NCBI GenBank assembly: GCA_027592155.1
Contig: JAQCKY010000015.1
Location: 1-12,722, forward strand
From: Pseudomonadota bacterium
Lineage (GTDB): Bacteria > Pseudomonadota > Alphaproteobacteria > Rhodospirillales > UBA2165
Length of the DNA stretch: 12,722 nucleotides
Direction of reading: 5' to 3'
The notes beneath the pieces are model-generated. The model had not been told where the DNA came from, ran no database searches, and saw nothing but the letters and a program-made list of their open reading frames with translations. The translations under genes and the position numbers were made by a program. Every line of letters begins with the position of its first letter. Position 1 is the first letter of the stretch. Below are positions 6,728 through 12,722 of the stretch, piece after piece.

Positions 6728-8002
6728 ATGGCCCTCTCCGCCCGGCGCCAACAACAACGGACCGATATCTGGCCCGGCTTCGTCGATGCGCTTGCCACCT
6801 TGTTGATGGTGGTCATCTTCTTGTTAATGATTTTTGTGCTCGCCCAATTCTTTCTGAGCGAAGCACTGAGCGGACGGGATCAGGCCCTCGACCGTTTGCG
6901 GTCCCAAGTCAGTGAGCTGGCCGATCTGCTGGCACTGGAGCGGACAGACAATCAAACACTTCGGGCCAACACCGCCCAACTCGCCGATGAACTGCAAGCC
7001 ACCGTCGCGGCCCGGGACGACCTGAGCGCGCAGCTACAATCCCTGACATTACGGGCGGAGGCGGCCGATCAACGAGCGGCTCAGTTGCGGGGCGATCTCG
7101 AAGATGCCTTTAAAACCATCGTGGCTGATAAGGAAAAGGTGGAAGCGCAGTTGAATCAGCTCGCAATTTTATCCCGAAATGTTGAGGCCCTTGAAGCGCT
7201 CCGCGACGAACTCCGCCAGGAGGTCAGCGCGCTGTCCGGCACCCTGGCCGCGCGGGATAAAGCCATCGCCGAAAAGGACGTCGCTCTCGCGGCCCAAACA
7301 GCGAAGCTGGACGAACAGGACTCCGCGCTCAAGTCAACCGGCGCCCTGTTAACCGACGAGCGAAGAATATCCGAAGCGGCCCGTGCCGAAGCCGCTCTGC
7401 TCAACCGGCAGATCAAAGCCTTACGAGTGCAAATTTCAAACTTGTCCAAGGCCCTCGATGTCTCGGAAAAACTGACCGAGGCGCAGAAAGTACAAATTGC
7501 CAATCTCGGACAACGGCTGAATGCGGCGCTGGCCTCTAAGGTGCAAGAGCTCACCCGCTACCGGTCCGAATTCTTCGGGCGGCTGCGGGCGATTCTCGGA
7601 AACCAGAGCGGCGTGCGCATTGTCGACCGCTTCGTATTTCAATCGGAAGTTCTATTCGGAACCGGCTCTGCGGAACTGGGGGCGGCGGGCCAGGATCAAC
7701 TCCTCCGCCTCGCGGCGACGCTGCTCGAAATTTCGGAGAAGATCCCGGAAAAAATCGATTGGATCCTCCGGGTTGATGGCCACACTGATCGGATACCGAT
7801 CCGGACCGCCCGCTTTCCCAGCAACTGGGAGCTTTCAACCGCCCGGGCAATCTCCGTGGTCAGGTTTCTCATCAATTCGGGGGTCCCGGCAGAGCGGTTG
7901 GGGGCGACCGGGTTCGGTGAATTCCAACCCATCGACCCCCGCTCGGATGAAATCGCCAACCGCCGCAACCGCCGTATTGAATTTAAGCTAACCCAACGTT
8001 GA
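6728..8002 (+). CDS. MotB-like peptidoglycan-binding protein with long coiled coil
   Basis: 424 aa. A short cytoplasmic N-terminus leads to one membrane helix (about 18-43), starting WPGFVDALATLLM. D20 sits where MotB, TolR and ExbD carry the proton-accepting Asp. Residues about 48-285 are a nearly unbroken heptad-rich coiled coil, far longer than the short linker of flagellar MotB. Residues about 300-424 are a complete OmpA/MotB domain: VDGHTDRIPI with D354, SNWELSTARA with R373, then GATGFGEFQP and NRRNRRIEF, the set that binds diaminopimelate in peptidoglycan. The protein should sit in the inner membrane, partner the MotA-like protein just upstream (9-bp gap) and reach the cell wall on a long stalk. 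Its role in the cell is unknown. Confidence 0.9.
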   Translation: MALSARRQQQRTDIWPGFVDALATLLMVVIFLLMIFVLAQFFLSEALSGRDQALDRLRSQVSELADLLALERTDNQTLRANTAQLADELQATVAARDDLSAQLQSLTLRAEAADQRAAQLRGDLEDAFKTIVADKEKVEAQLNQLAILSRNVEALEALRDELRQEVSALSGTLAARDKAIAEKDVALAAQTAKLDEQDSALKSTGALLTDERRISEAARAEAALLNRQIKALRVQISNLSKALDVSEKLTEAQKVQIANLGQRLNAALASKVQELTRYRSEFFGRLRAILGNQSGVRIVDRFVFQSEVLFGTGSAELGAAGQDQLLRLAATLLEISEKIPEKIDWILRVDGHTDRIPIRTARFPSNWELSTARAISVVRFLINSGVPAERLGATGFGEFQPIDPRSDEIANRRNRRIEFKLTQR

Positions 8003-8090
8003 ACCATGGCCTTGCTTACGCCATAAGTCTTGGCTCGACATGCCGCCTTACCACTTCTAAGAATTACCCATCCTTCGTCTGGAACGCCTG

Positions 8091-9257
8091 ATGTTTATCC
8101 TGTTCGTCATCGTCTTCATCAATCTCGTCGGATTTGGCATCATCATACCCTTGCTGCCGTTTTACGGTCTGCATTACGGTGCGAGTCCCGATCAGGTGAC
8201 ATTGCTGATGGCGTTCTATTCCCTGGCGCAGCTCATTGCCGCGCCGGTCTGGGGACGTCTTAGCGACCGATACGGCCGTCGGCCCATTCTGCTGCTCAGT
8301 CTCGCCGGGACCGTGCTTGCCTATGTTTGGCTGGCTGAGGCGGCCTCGCTGTTGTCCCTCTATAGCGCGCGTGCGTTCGGCGGCGTCATGGCCGGCAGCA
8401 TCGGTGCCGCATTTGCCTATGTCGCCGACGTCACCACCCGGGAAGACCGCGCCAAGGGCATGGGCCTGATCGGTGCCGCCTTCGGGCTTGGCTTCATCGC
8501 AGGGCCGGCGATCGGCGGCCTTCTGGCCGGAAGCGATCCCACCAACATCAACTTCCCCCTGCCGTCTTACGTCGCGGCGGGTTTCTCCGCCGCAGCGGTG
8601 ATCCTCGCCGCTATTATGCTAAAGGAATCCTTGCCGGCGGAAAAACGGGGGGCTATGTCCGGAAGCAGTGGACGAGCCGCCTTCGCCGAGACACTCAGAC
8701 GCCGGGATGTCCGCTTCACCATTCTGCTCACCTTTCTGGCGATCTTTGTCTTCGCCGGTTTGGAAGCAACCTTTGCACTCTGGACCGAGCAGAAGTTCGG
8801 CTGGGGAGTGGCCCAGAACGGCTACGTCTTTGCCTTTACCGGGGTCATCAGCGCTCTTATTCAAGGCGGACTTGTGGGTCGGCTATCCCGGCGAATTGGC
8901 GAAACCGGGATGATCAAACAAGGATTTCTTGCGCTCGGGATCGGGTTGTCGATCCTGCCATTTTCCAATTCACTGACATTTCTCCTGATCTCTATCATGA
9001 TCATTACTTATGGTTTCAGCATCGCCTCCCCGGCCCTGTCGAGTTTGCTGTCGCTACAAGTATCCGATGATCAACAGGGCGGCATCTTGGGGATCAGCCG
9101 TTCTGCCTCGACCCTGGCCCGGGCCGTAGGACCGGCATCTGCCGGTTACATCTTCGCGTTCGTCGGTAAAGATTGGCCCTTCTGGGTCGGCGCGATCGTG
9201 ATTCTGGCCGTCCTATTACTCAGCCTAAAGCTGCGCCCCGCAGCCGCGCCTGATTGA
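8091..9257 (+). CDS. MFS transporter, DHA1/TetA-like multidrug efflux family
   Basis: 388 aa, with about twelve hydrophobic segments, standard for the 12-TM DHA1 family. Motif A between TM2 and TM3 is intact: GRLSDRYGRRP at residues 55-65. The antiporter motif C in TM5 is visible as GLGFIAGPAIGGLL (about 132-145). These two motifs point to proton-coupled export, with overall similarity to TetA and Bcr-type pumps. The substrate cannot be predicted, and a TetA-like appearance does not show tetracycline resistance. The ATG at 8091 begins directly at TM1, and an in-frame stop at 8058-8060 limits any extension. The ribosome binding site is weak (GGAA about 8081-8084). It follows the MotB-like gene by 88 bp on the same strand and could be transcribed with it, but nothing suggests a shared function. 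Confidence 0.88.
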   Translation: MFILFVIVFINLVGFGIIIPLLPFYGLHYGASPDQVTLLMAFYSLAQLIAAPVWGRLSDRYGRRPILLLSLAGTVLAYVWLAEAASLLSLYSARAFGGVMAGSIGAAFAYVADVTTREDRAKGMGLIGAAFGLGFIAGPAIGGLLAGSDPTNINFPLPSYVAAGFSAAAVILAAIMLKESLPAEKRGAMSGSSGRAAFAETLRRRDVRFTILLTFLAIFVFAGLEATFALWTEQKFGWGVAQNGYVFAFTGVISALIQGGLVGRLSRRIGETGMIKQGFLALGIGLSILPFSNSLTFLLISIMIITYGFSIASPALSSLLSLQVSDDQQGGILGISRSASTLARAVGPASAGYIFAFVGKDWPFWVGAIVILAVLLLSLKLRPAAAPD

Positions 9258-9277
9258 TGACATTGCCGTTGAACCGC

Positions 9278-9306
9278 TTGCGCTAACAGGCCAGCTTCTA
9301 TATATA
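9278..9306 (+). promoter_or_regulatory. Promoter of rpmE, sigma70-like
   Basis: TTGCGC (9278-9283) and TATATA (9301-9306) are separated by exactly 17 bases, a housekeeping sigma-factor layout. Transcription would start near 9313, about 20 nt before the rpmE start codon. The promoter lets the ribosomal protein gene be expressed independently of the MFS gene upstream. Confidence 0.6.
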
Positions 9307-9333
9307 AGCCGCTCCTTAGAATAGAGATGATCC

Positions 9334-9558
9334 ATGAAAAAAGATTTACATCCGGAATACCATGAGATCACGGTCGAGATGACCGATGGTACCAGCTTTA
9401 AGACCCGCTCCACTTATGGAGAGCCGGGAGATACGTTGCGCCTGGATATCGATCCGACGGCCCACCCGGCCTGGACCGGTGAGCACCGTCTGATCGACAG
9501 CGGCGGGCAGGTCGCGAAATTTAATAAGCGATTCGAAGGTTTTGGCCTGAAAAGCTAA
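9334..9558 (+). CDS. rpmE: 50S ribosomal protein L31
   Basis: 74 aa, as expected for alphaproteobacterial L31. The family pattern is clear: MKKDLHPEYHEITVEMTDG, TRSTYGEPGDTLRLDID, HPAWTG, and a C-terminal FNKRFEGFG. L31 bridges the large and small ribosomal subunits. The Cys residues that bind zinc in the C+ form are absent, so this is the zinc-independent (C-) form, which is normal for this class. The gene forms its own unit, with a good promoter just upstream and a strong intrinsic terminator just downstream. Confidence 0.96.
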   Translation: MKKDLHPEYHEITVEMTDGTSFKTRSTYGEPGDTLRLDIDPTAHPAWTGEHRLIDSGGQVAKFNKRFEGFGLKS

Positions 9559-9585
9559 TCTCGCGAATAATAAAATTACGAATTG

Positions 9586-9622
9586 ATGGCGCAGGAACTT
9601 TGTTCCCGCGCCATTATTATAT
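9586..9622 (+). terminator. Intrinsic terminator of rpmE
   Basis: ATGGCGC and GGAAC (9586-9592, 9594-9598) pair with GTTCC and GCGCCAT (9602-9606, 9608-9614). The result is 12 base pairs with a single A/C mismatch and a TTT loop. A T-rich tail, TATTATAT, follows at once. It lies 28 bases after the rpmE stop and is the clearest terminator for a known gene in the window. Confidence 0.9.
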
Positions 9623-9885
9623 TCACCATCATTTCATTCTATTATTTCTTATACTTACAGAATAAATAATAAGTATAGATTTAAAGCCATCAAAACTACA
9701 TGAATATGTAATAGTTTGTAATAGCAACGATCAGAGTAATTGCGAGATTATCGAGAACAGAGTAAACTCGTATGCTATAGATGATCGTAATCGCGCCCAA
9801 TTGCGGCTTAACCTGTCTGAACTGAGACCTCACACCGAATGGTCCATCGGCATAAGATGATGCGATTTCCTCCAAGGAGGAGAAG
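9615..9885. other. AT-rich spacer before the cyclase gene
   Basis: About 270 bp with no gene. The first part (9615-9725) is strikingly AT-rich compared with all flanking genes. It carries two inverted repeats: TATACTTA/TAAGTATA (9650-9657 and 9670-9677, 12-base loop) and AAACTACAT/ATG..TAGTTT (9693-9701 and 9706-9717, GAAT loop with a three-base bulge). The cyclase promoter must lie in the later part. The best pair I find is TTATCG (9748-9753) and TATGCT (9771-9776), 17 bases apart, which is weak. Confidence 0.45.
9868..9881 (+). promoter_or_regulatory. Strong Shine-Dalgarno inside an inverted repeat
   Basis: AAGGAGG (9874-9880) lies 5 bases before the GTG start at 9886, the best ribosome binding site in the window, and fixes this start. 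It is directly preceded by TCCTCC (9868-9873), which can pair with GGAGGA (9876-9881). The leader can therefore hide its own binding site in a small hairpin (realistically five base pairs with a CAAG loop). Confidence 0.5.
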
Positions 9886-11805
9886 GTGAATAATCGGTCG
9901 ACTTCTTTTGAAGTGTACGTGCTGCAACGTGGCCGATGGGAGTTGCATGGCCGGCATCCCTCCACCGCGCGTGAAGCCGCGATCGAAGAGGCCAAGGCAC
10001 TCGACAAACTTCCGACGATTACTTCCGTCAAGGTTGTCCGCGATGTCCTGAACGAACATTCGGGGACCAGCAGCGAATATACCGTTTATAAAAGCTCAAA
10101 TATCAGTGAGTCGGTTGACGATGAACCCGGAGCCCTGCCGCGGGGAACCCGAAGAGCGTCAGCCCCCGAAATCATCGATGACGATATCCTCGACTTTGAG
10201 GGATTTATTGATGACGACTGGGACGACGAACCCGACCTCAAGAAGAAGGCGAAACGTAAATCCCGGAAAAAGGCCGACTCCGGCGGGAGCATGAGTGTCG
10301 GCCGGGGCATTCTTAAACTTCTGACAATCGTTGGCGGCAGCGCCCTTCTCTCTGCAATTATTACCTTTATTGTCGCGCTGGCCTTCAGCGAATTGCCGGA
10401 GTTGAGGCGGGCGATTGGCCTCGTCCAGTCTGACTACAATAACGTGCTGTTTGCAGTTTTTATTATCAGCTTATTGTTTACCGTCGGAACGTCGGCCTAC
10501 GCCTTTATTTCAAGTAGCGATCTGAAGGTCGCAAAACGCGACCCCAAAGACCGCCGCAGCCACGCAGAGCAATTCGAAGCACAGGAACTCAGCGAATGGA
10601 AGAACGTGCTGGGCGGTGGCGCCAGTAAGCGCCGAATGGCCAAGCGTGCGGCTAAGCGGGCACGCGAGTATGCCGAAAACAATCCAGATTCCAGGGAGAA
10701 GCCAGACCTCCTCGACCGGAATTGGCTTGACGCTGAAATCACCACAGACAGCGAGCAAAAGCCGTCTGAAAAGGCGAAGGAAGAAACAAGCCCTCCTGTG
10801 ACGCTTTCCTCGGACGCCGAAAAACTCAAGGTTATACTGATGACGTTCTTGAGCAAAGGCCTGGAGAGCGTCATGAAAACCCGCCCGAAACTCGATAACT
10901 TTAATAAGTTTGGCGTTAATCTTTTTCTCGCGGGTGCCTGCGAGGCTGTCGGCGCTGCCGGAAAATTAAATGACAAGGAGCGCGCCCAGATACTGCGCGA
11001 GAGCGTTGAGGTATTGGGCACCAGCGGTGAACGCGCAGATAAATTTGCAAAAGCCTATGACAGCTATCTCTTGGATCCAAAATATTTGAGCATGATCGAA
11101 GCCGGACGGGATGCAATGCAACGTCATCTTGGCGGCTCTCCCGGTGCTCCGGCGATGCTTGACCATGCGCTGAATGATTGGAACCAACGTAAACCCGACG
11201 AGGACGAATCAGGCATTCGTACCATCGCCGTGATGTTTACCGATATCGTCGGGTCCACGGACATGACCCAGACCCACGGTGACGCCGCCGCGCAAGAAGT
11301 CGTGCGAACCCACAACCGAATCGTGCGCGCCGCCCTTGCCGAATATAACGGCAAAGAGGTAAAGCACACCGGTGATGGCATTATGGCATCGTTCGCCGAC
11401 ACCCCCAACGCGGCACTGGCTGCCATTTACATCCAAGAAATGGTGGCGGCTGACAATGCCACCAATCCCACGGTTCCCCTCGGTATAAAGATTGGCATCA
11501 ACTCCGGTGAGCCAATCGTTGAGGATGACGATCTGTTTGGAACAACCGTCCAGTTATCGGCACGCATCGTCGACAAAGCGGGGCTTGGCCAGATTTTTGT
11601 GTCGGAAGGTGTGCGCGCGATCTGTAACGACGGACACGGCTTAACCTTTATTAACCGAGGTGCGCGCGAGATGAAGGGGTTCAAAGATCCTATCGTTCTC
11701 TACGAGGTGCAATGGAGTGGCACGAAAGCAACCCCACCTGCACCCGCGCCGGCTCCGCCGCCGACACCACAACCAGGCCTTCAATCGGCTGGTCCCGGGG
11801 CCTAA
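9886..11805 (+). CDS. Membrane-anchored class III adenylate cyclase
   Basis: 639 aa from GTG 9886. Residues 1-70 form a small alpha/beta-looking domain (FEVYVLQRGRWELHG...) of unknown function. An acidic segment (about 96-117) and a basic Lys/Arg stretch (119-129) follow, then two membrane helices at about 142-167 and 186-208. Next come a charged linker, a predicted all-helical domain (about 308-415), the cyclase catalytic domain (444-610) and a Pro/Ala-rich tail. In the catalytic domain the metal-binding Asp residues are D453 (FTDIVGS) and D497 (HTGDG). K493 and D549 match the adenine-selecting Lys/Asp pair, and R560 is the transition-state Arg. The transition-state Asn position is Gln (Q556 in FGTTVQLSARI). 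The product is probably cAMP, made in the cytoplasm. The signal sensed is unknown. It is a single-gene unit. Confidence 0.9.
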   Translation: MNNRSTSFEVYVLQRGRWELHGRHPSTAREAAIEEAKALDKLPTITSVKVVRDVLNEHSGTSSEYTVYKSSNISESVDDEPGALPRGTRRASAPEIIDDDILDFEGFIDDDWDDEPDLKKKAKRKSRKKADSGGSMSVGRGILKLLTIVGGSALLSAIITFIVALAFSELPELRRAIGLVQSDYNNVLFAVFIISLLFTVGTSAYAFISSSDLKVAKRDPKDRRSHAEQFEAQELSEWKNVLGGGASKRRMAKRAAKRAREYAENNPDSREKPDLLDRNWLDAEITTDSEQKPSEKAKEETSPPVTLSSDAEKLKVILMTFLSKGLESVMKTRPKLDNFNKFGVNLFLAGACEAVGAAGKLNDKERAQILRESVEVLGTSGERADKFAKAYDSYLLDPKYLSMIEAGRDAMQRHLGGSPGAPAMLDHALNDWNQRKPDEDESGIRTIAVMFTDIVGSTDMTQTHGDAAAQEVVRTHNRIVRAALAEYNGKEVKHTGDGIMASFADTPNAALAAIYIQEMVAADNATNPTVPLGIKIGINSGEPIVEDDDLFGTTVQLSARIVDKAGLGQIFVSEGVRAICNDGHGLTFINRGAREMKGFKDPIVLYEVQWSGTKATPPAPAPAPPPTPQPGLQSAGPGA

Positions 11806-11944
11806 GGCGCTCTTGCCTGGTCTGGGCTCGTCTGAGATGGCGGAAATCCGCTACGCTACCGCCCCTCTAACAGGGACAGGCTGCGAAATATATCCTTCGG
11901 CATCATTTGCCGAGACAAATTTATCGGAATGAAAGGGTTCAGGC

Positions 11945-11977
11945 AAAAAAATTGGGGCGCCCTAAGGCAGCCCCGAT
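11945..11977 (-). terminator. Strong minus-strand terminator, possibly bidirectional
   Basis: Read on the minus strand, GGGGC, a bulged T and GCC pair with GGC and GCCCC across a TTAG loop (within 11954-11974). After two A's come seven T's (complement of 11945-11951): a textbook intrinsic terminator. On the plus strand the same stem extends to ATTGGGGC/GCCCCGAT but is followed only by TTAGCTTATT, so it would end cyclase transcripts less efficiently. No minus-strand gene is present for it to terminate, except the candidate RNA described separately. Confidence 0.75.
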
Positions 11978-12027
11978 TTAGCTTATTGATCCCTGTTAAA
12001 CTCGCCCTTCCGCGAACTTACTTTTAT
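11945..12027 (-). ncRNA. Candidate small RNA of about 83 nt
   Basis: The start is inferred from the upstream -10 box and the end from the U-tract. The 5' part folds as AAGTTCGC (12019-12012) with GCGAGTTT (12005-11998) around a GGAAGG loop, eight pairs. Two of these are G-U wobbles that would be A/C mismatches in plus-strand RNA, which favours minus-strand transcription. A single-stranded stretch of about 20 nt follows, then the terminator hairpin. The layout (hairpin, open linker, terminator) is that of many trans-acting bacterial small RNAs. I recognise no known RNA family, and the call is an inference from promoter, fold and terminator together. Confidence 0.45.
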
Positions 12028-12034
12028 GGACAGG

Positions 12035-12064
12035 ACCATACCTAACTAGCCCAAAGACCGTCAA
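12035..12064 (-). promoter_or_regulatory. Minus-strand promoter, sigma70-like
   Basis: On the minus strand, CTTGACG (12065-12059) contains a five-of-six match to TTGACA and the CTTGAC form favoured in alphaproteobacteria. After an 18-base spacer comes TATGGT (12040-12035), four of six to TATAAT. Transcription would begin near 12027 and run toward the terminator at 11945. No protein-coding gene lies in that direction before the cyclase's 3' end. Confidence 0.45.
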
Positions 12065-12184
12065 GCGAAATGCATGTTATTATGCGTTCCGTAAGGGACT
12101 TCCGCGTCACCGCAAAATCGAATAAAACTTACATTCTTCCGACGACACGGCCTGAAACCTTCGCTCAGTACCGACAAAGGCACC

Positions 12185-12722
12185 ATGGCACTCAATACCG
12201 ATTCCGCACCTGACGTTATGCAGGGCTGGGCAACGCCTCTCTTCAGTCGCAAGTGGCCTGATGTCGCTGACCTGAACCGTGGTTTGCGCGACCTCGTTCT
12301 TGCAAAAGAACGTCAGGATTCAGGGGTTCAAAAAAGCGTCGTTGGTGGATGGCACTCCACAGAAGACCTGCTGACCTGGCAAGCCCCGGAGATAGCCTCT
12401 CTGATCGAGATGATCAAAACGGCGGTTGCGGTATTAACCGCGTCAACCGGCGGCGAACTCCCAGAAAGCTGTACCATGGCGGCGTGGGCAAACGTTCTCA
12501 GGACCGGCGGATTTAACAAGACTCATACCCATCCAGGCTGCGTATGGTCGGGTGTCTATTATGTCCACATCCTCGACAATGACCCCAAAGACCGGTCCGA
12601 AGGTTGGATTGAGTTCCAAGATCCACGGCCGGCGGTCGAAATGATTGAGACACCGGGCAGTCCGTTCGGAACCCCGTTGACCTTTCCGCCCGAAGCCGGC
12701 CGGATGATCGTCTTTCCTTCCT
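12185..12722 (+). CDS. Putative 2OG-Fe(II) oxygenase, TIGR02466-like (3' end outside window)
   Basis: The frame is open from ATG 12185 to the window edge, giving 179 residues of an unfinished protein. It resembles the small TIGR02466/PF13759 group of putative 2-oxoglutarate/Fe(II) oxygenases. It has an N-terminal WATPLFSRKWPD element, a central WANVLRTGGFNKTHTHPG segment with H114 and H116 as likely metal or active-site residues, then WSGVYYVHI and a GWIEFQDPRP strand pair. The end, AGRMIVFPS, is the usual strand before the distal His/Arg, which lies outside the window. Members occur in marine bacteria and phages, with no proven substrate. The ATG has AAAGG (12176-12180) 4 bases upstream. The assignment comes from motif order and is fairly firm for the fold, not for the reaction. 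Confidence 0.75.
   Translation, partial: MALNTDSAPDVMQGWATPLFSRKWPDVADLNRGLRDLVLAKERQDSGVQKSVVGGWHSTEDLLTWQAPEIASLIEMIKTAVAVLTASTGGELPESCTMAAWANVLRTGGFNKTHTHPGCVWSGVYYVHILDNDPKDRSEGWIEFQDPRPAVEMIETPGSPFGTPLTFPPEAGRMIVFPS

Larger units (their letters stand above)
11806..12184. other. Structured 379-bp spacer between the cyclase and oxygenase genes
   Basis: There is no protein-coding gene. It contains a perfect hairpin TCGGCA-TCATT-TGCCGA (11897-11913), the bidirectional terminator-like hairpin at 11951-11977, and a minus-strand promoter-like pair at 12035-12064. A 9-bp perfect inverted repeat, TAACAGGGA (11868-11876) with TCCCTGTTA (11990-11998), encloses both hairpins. The 63-codon minus-strand ORF at 12061-12252 runs into the oxygenase gene and looks like a shadow. 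The oxygenase promoter should lie here or nearby, but I cannot point to it. Confidence 0.6.

Noticed and set aside
5555..8002. Zorya-type anti-phage system (ZorA/ZorB)
   Set aside because: The MotA-like/MotB-like pair with a long cytoplasmic tail recalls ZorAB, but there is no ZorC, ZorD or ZorE helicase/nuclease nearby. The long coiled coil on the MotB-like side and the housekeeping neighbours (efp, suhB, rpmE) also do not fit a defence island.
5555..8002. Flagellar motor genes motA and motB
   Set aside because: Domain layout differs (large C-terminal tail instead of the TM2-TM3 cytoplasmic domain; very long coiled coil in the stalk), and no other flagellar gene is present.
8091..9257. Tetracycline resistance gene tetA
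   Set aside because: Only the general DHA1 motifs are shared. The gene sits in a chromosomal housekeeping context with no mobile element, so a specific resistance call is not supported.
12061..12252. 63-aa minus-strand ORF across the oxygenase start
   Set aside because: It overlaps the oxygenase coding region, has no family resemblance, and the promoter-like signal at 12035-12064 lies at its 3' end, so it could not drive it.

Overview
The window looks like a chromosomal segment of a GC-rich alphaproteobacterium, possibly from the Rhodospirillales or a relative. The evidence is the alphaproteobacterial style of EF-P and L31, the efp-suhB gene pair, a non-flagellar MotA/MotB-like pair beside an OmpA-domain protein, and frequent GTG starts with good Shine-Dalgarno sequences. 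I see no insertion sequence, phage gene, CRISPR array, tRNA or rRNA.

Layout. 1-849 is the 3' part of a polytopic membrane glycosyltransferase (GT39/ArnT-like). 850-1073 is a spacer with a perfect -10 box before a glutathione S-transferase (1074-1721). 1722-2197 is a gene-poor stretch with one terminator-like hairpin. A SixA-type histidine phosphatase lies on the minus strand (2198-2725), divergent from the block that follows. That block starts with elongation factor P (2884-3453), whose stop overlaps the start of an inositol-monophosphatase/SuhB gene (3453-4238). Next come three envelope genes in a row: a secreted Pro/Ala/Lys-rich OmpA-domain protein (4420-5511), a four-TM MotA/TolQ/ExbB-like protein with a long cytoplasmic tail (5555-6718), and a MotB-like protein with a long coiled coil and a peptidoglycan-binding domain (6728-8002). 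An MFS drug-efflux-type transporter follows (8091-9257). rpmE (9334-9558) has its own promoter and a strong intrinsic terminator. After an AT-rich spacer comes a large membrane-anchored class III adenylate cyclase (9886-11805). A structured 379-bp spacer then leads to the start of a putative 2OG-Fe(II) oxygenase that runs off the right edge (12185-12722).

How the genes may work together. EF-P and SuhB are housekeeping genes that appear translationally coupled. The OmpA-domain / MotA-like / MotB-like trio looks like an ion-driven stator-type envelope complex: an inner-membrane channel, a peptidoglycan clamp on a long periplasmic stalk, and a secreted OmpA-domain partner. No flagellar or Zorya defence genes are nearby. 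The cyclase probably makes cAMP in response to an unknown membrane or cytoplasmic signal.

The least expected item is in the spacer at 11945-12064. On the minus strand it carries a -35/-10 pair, a stem-loop that pairs best as minus-strand RNA, and a hairpin followed by seven U. Together these outline a candidate small RNA of about 83 nt, with no protein-coding explanation.
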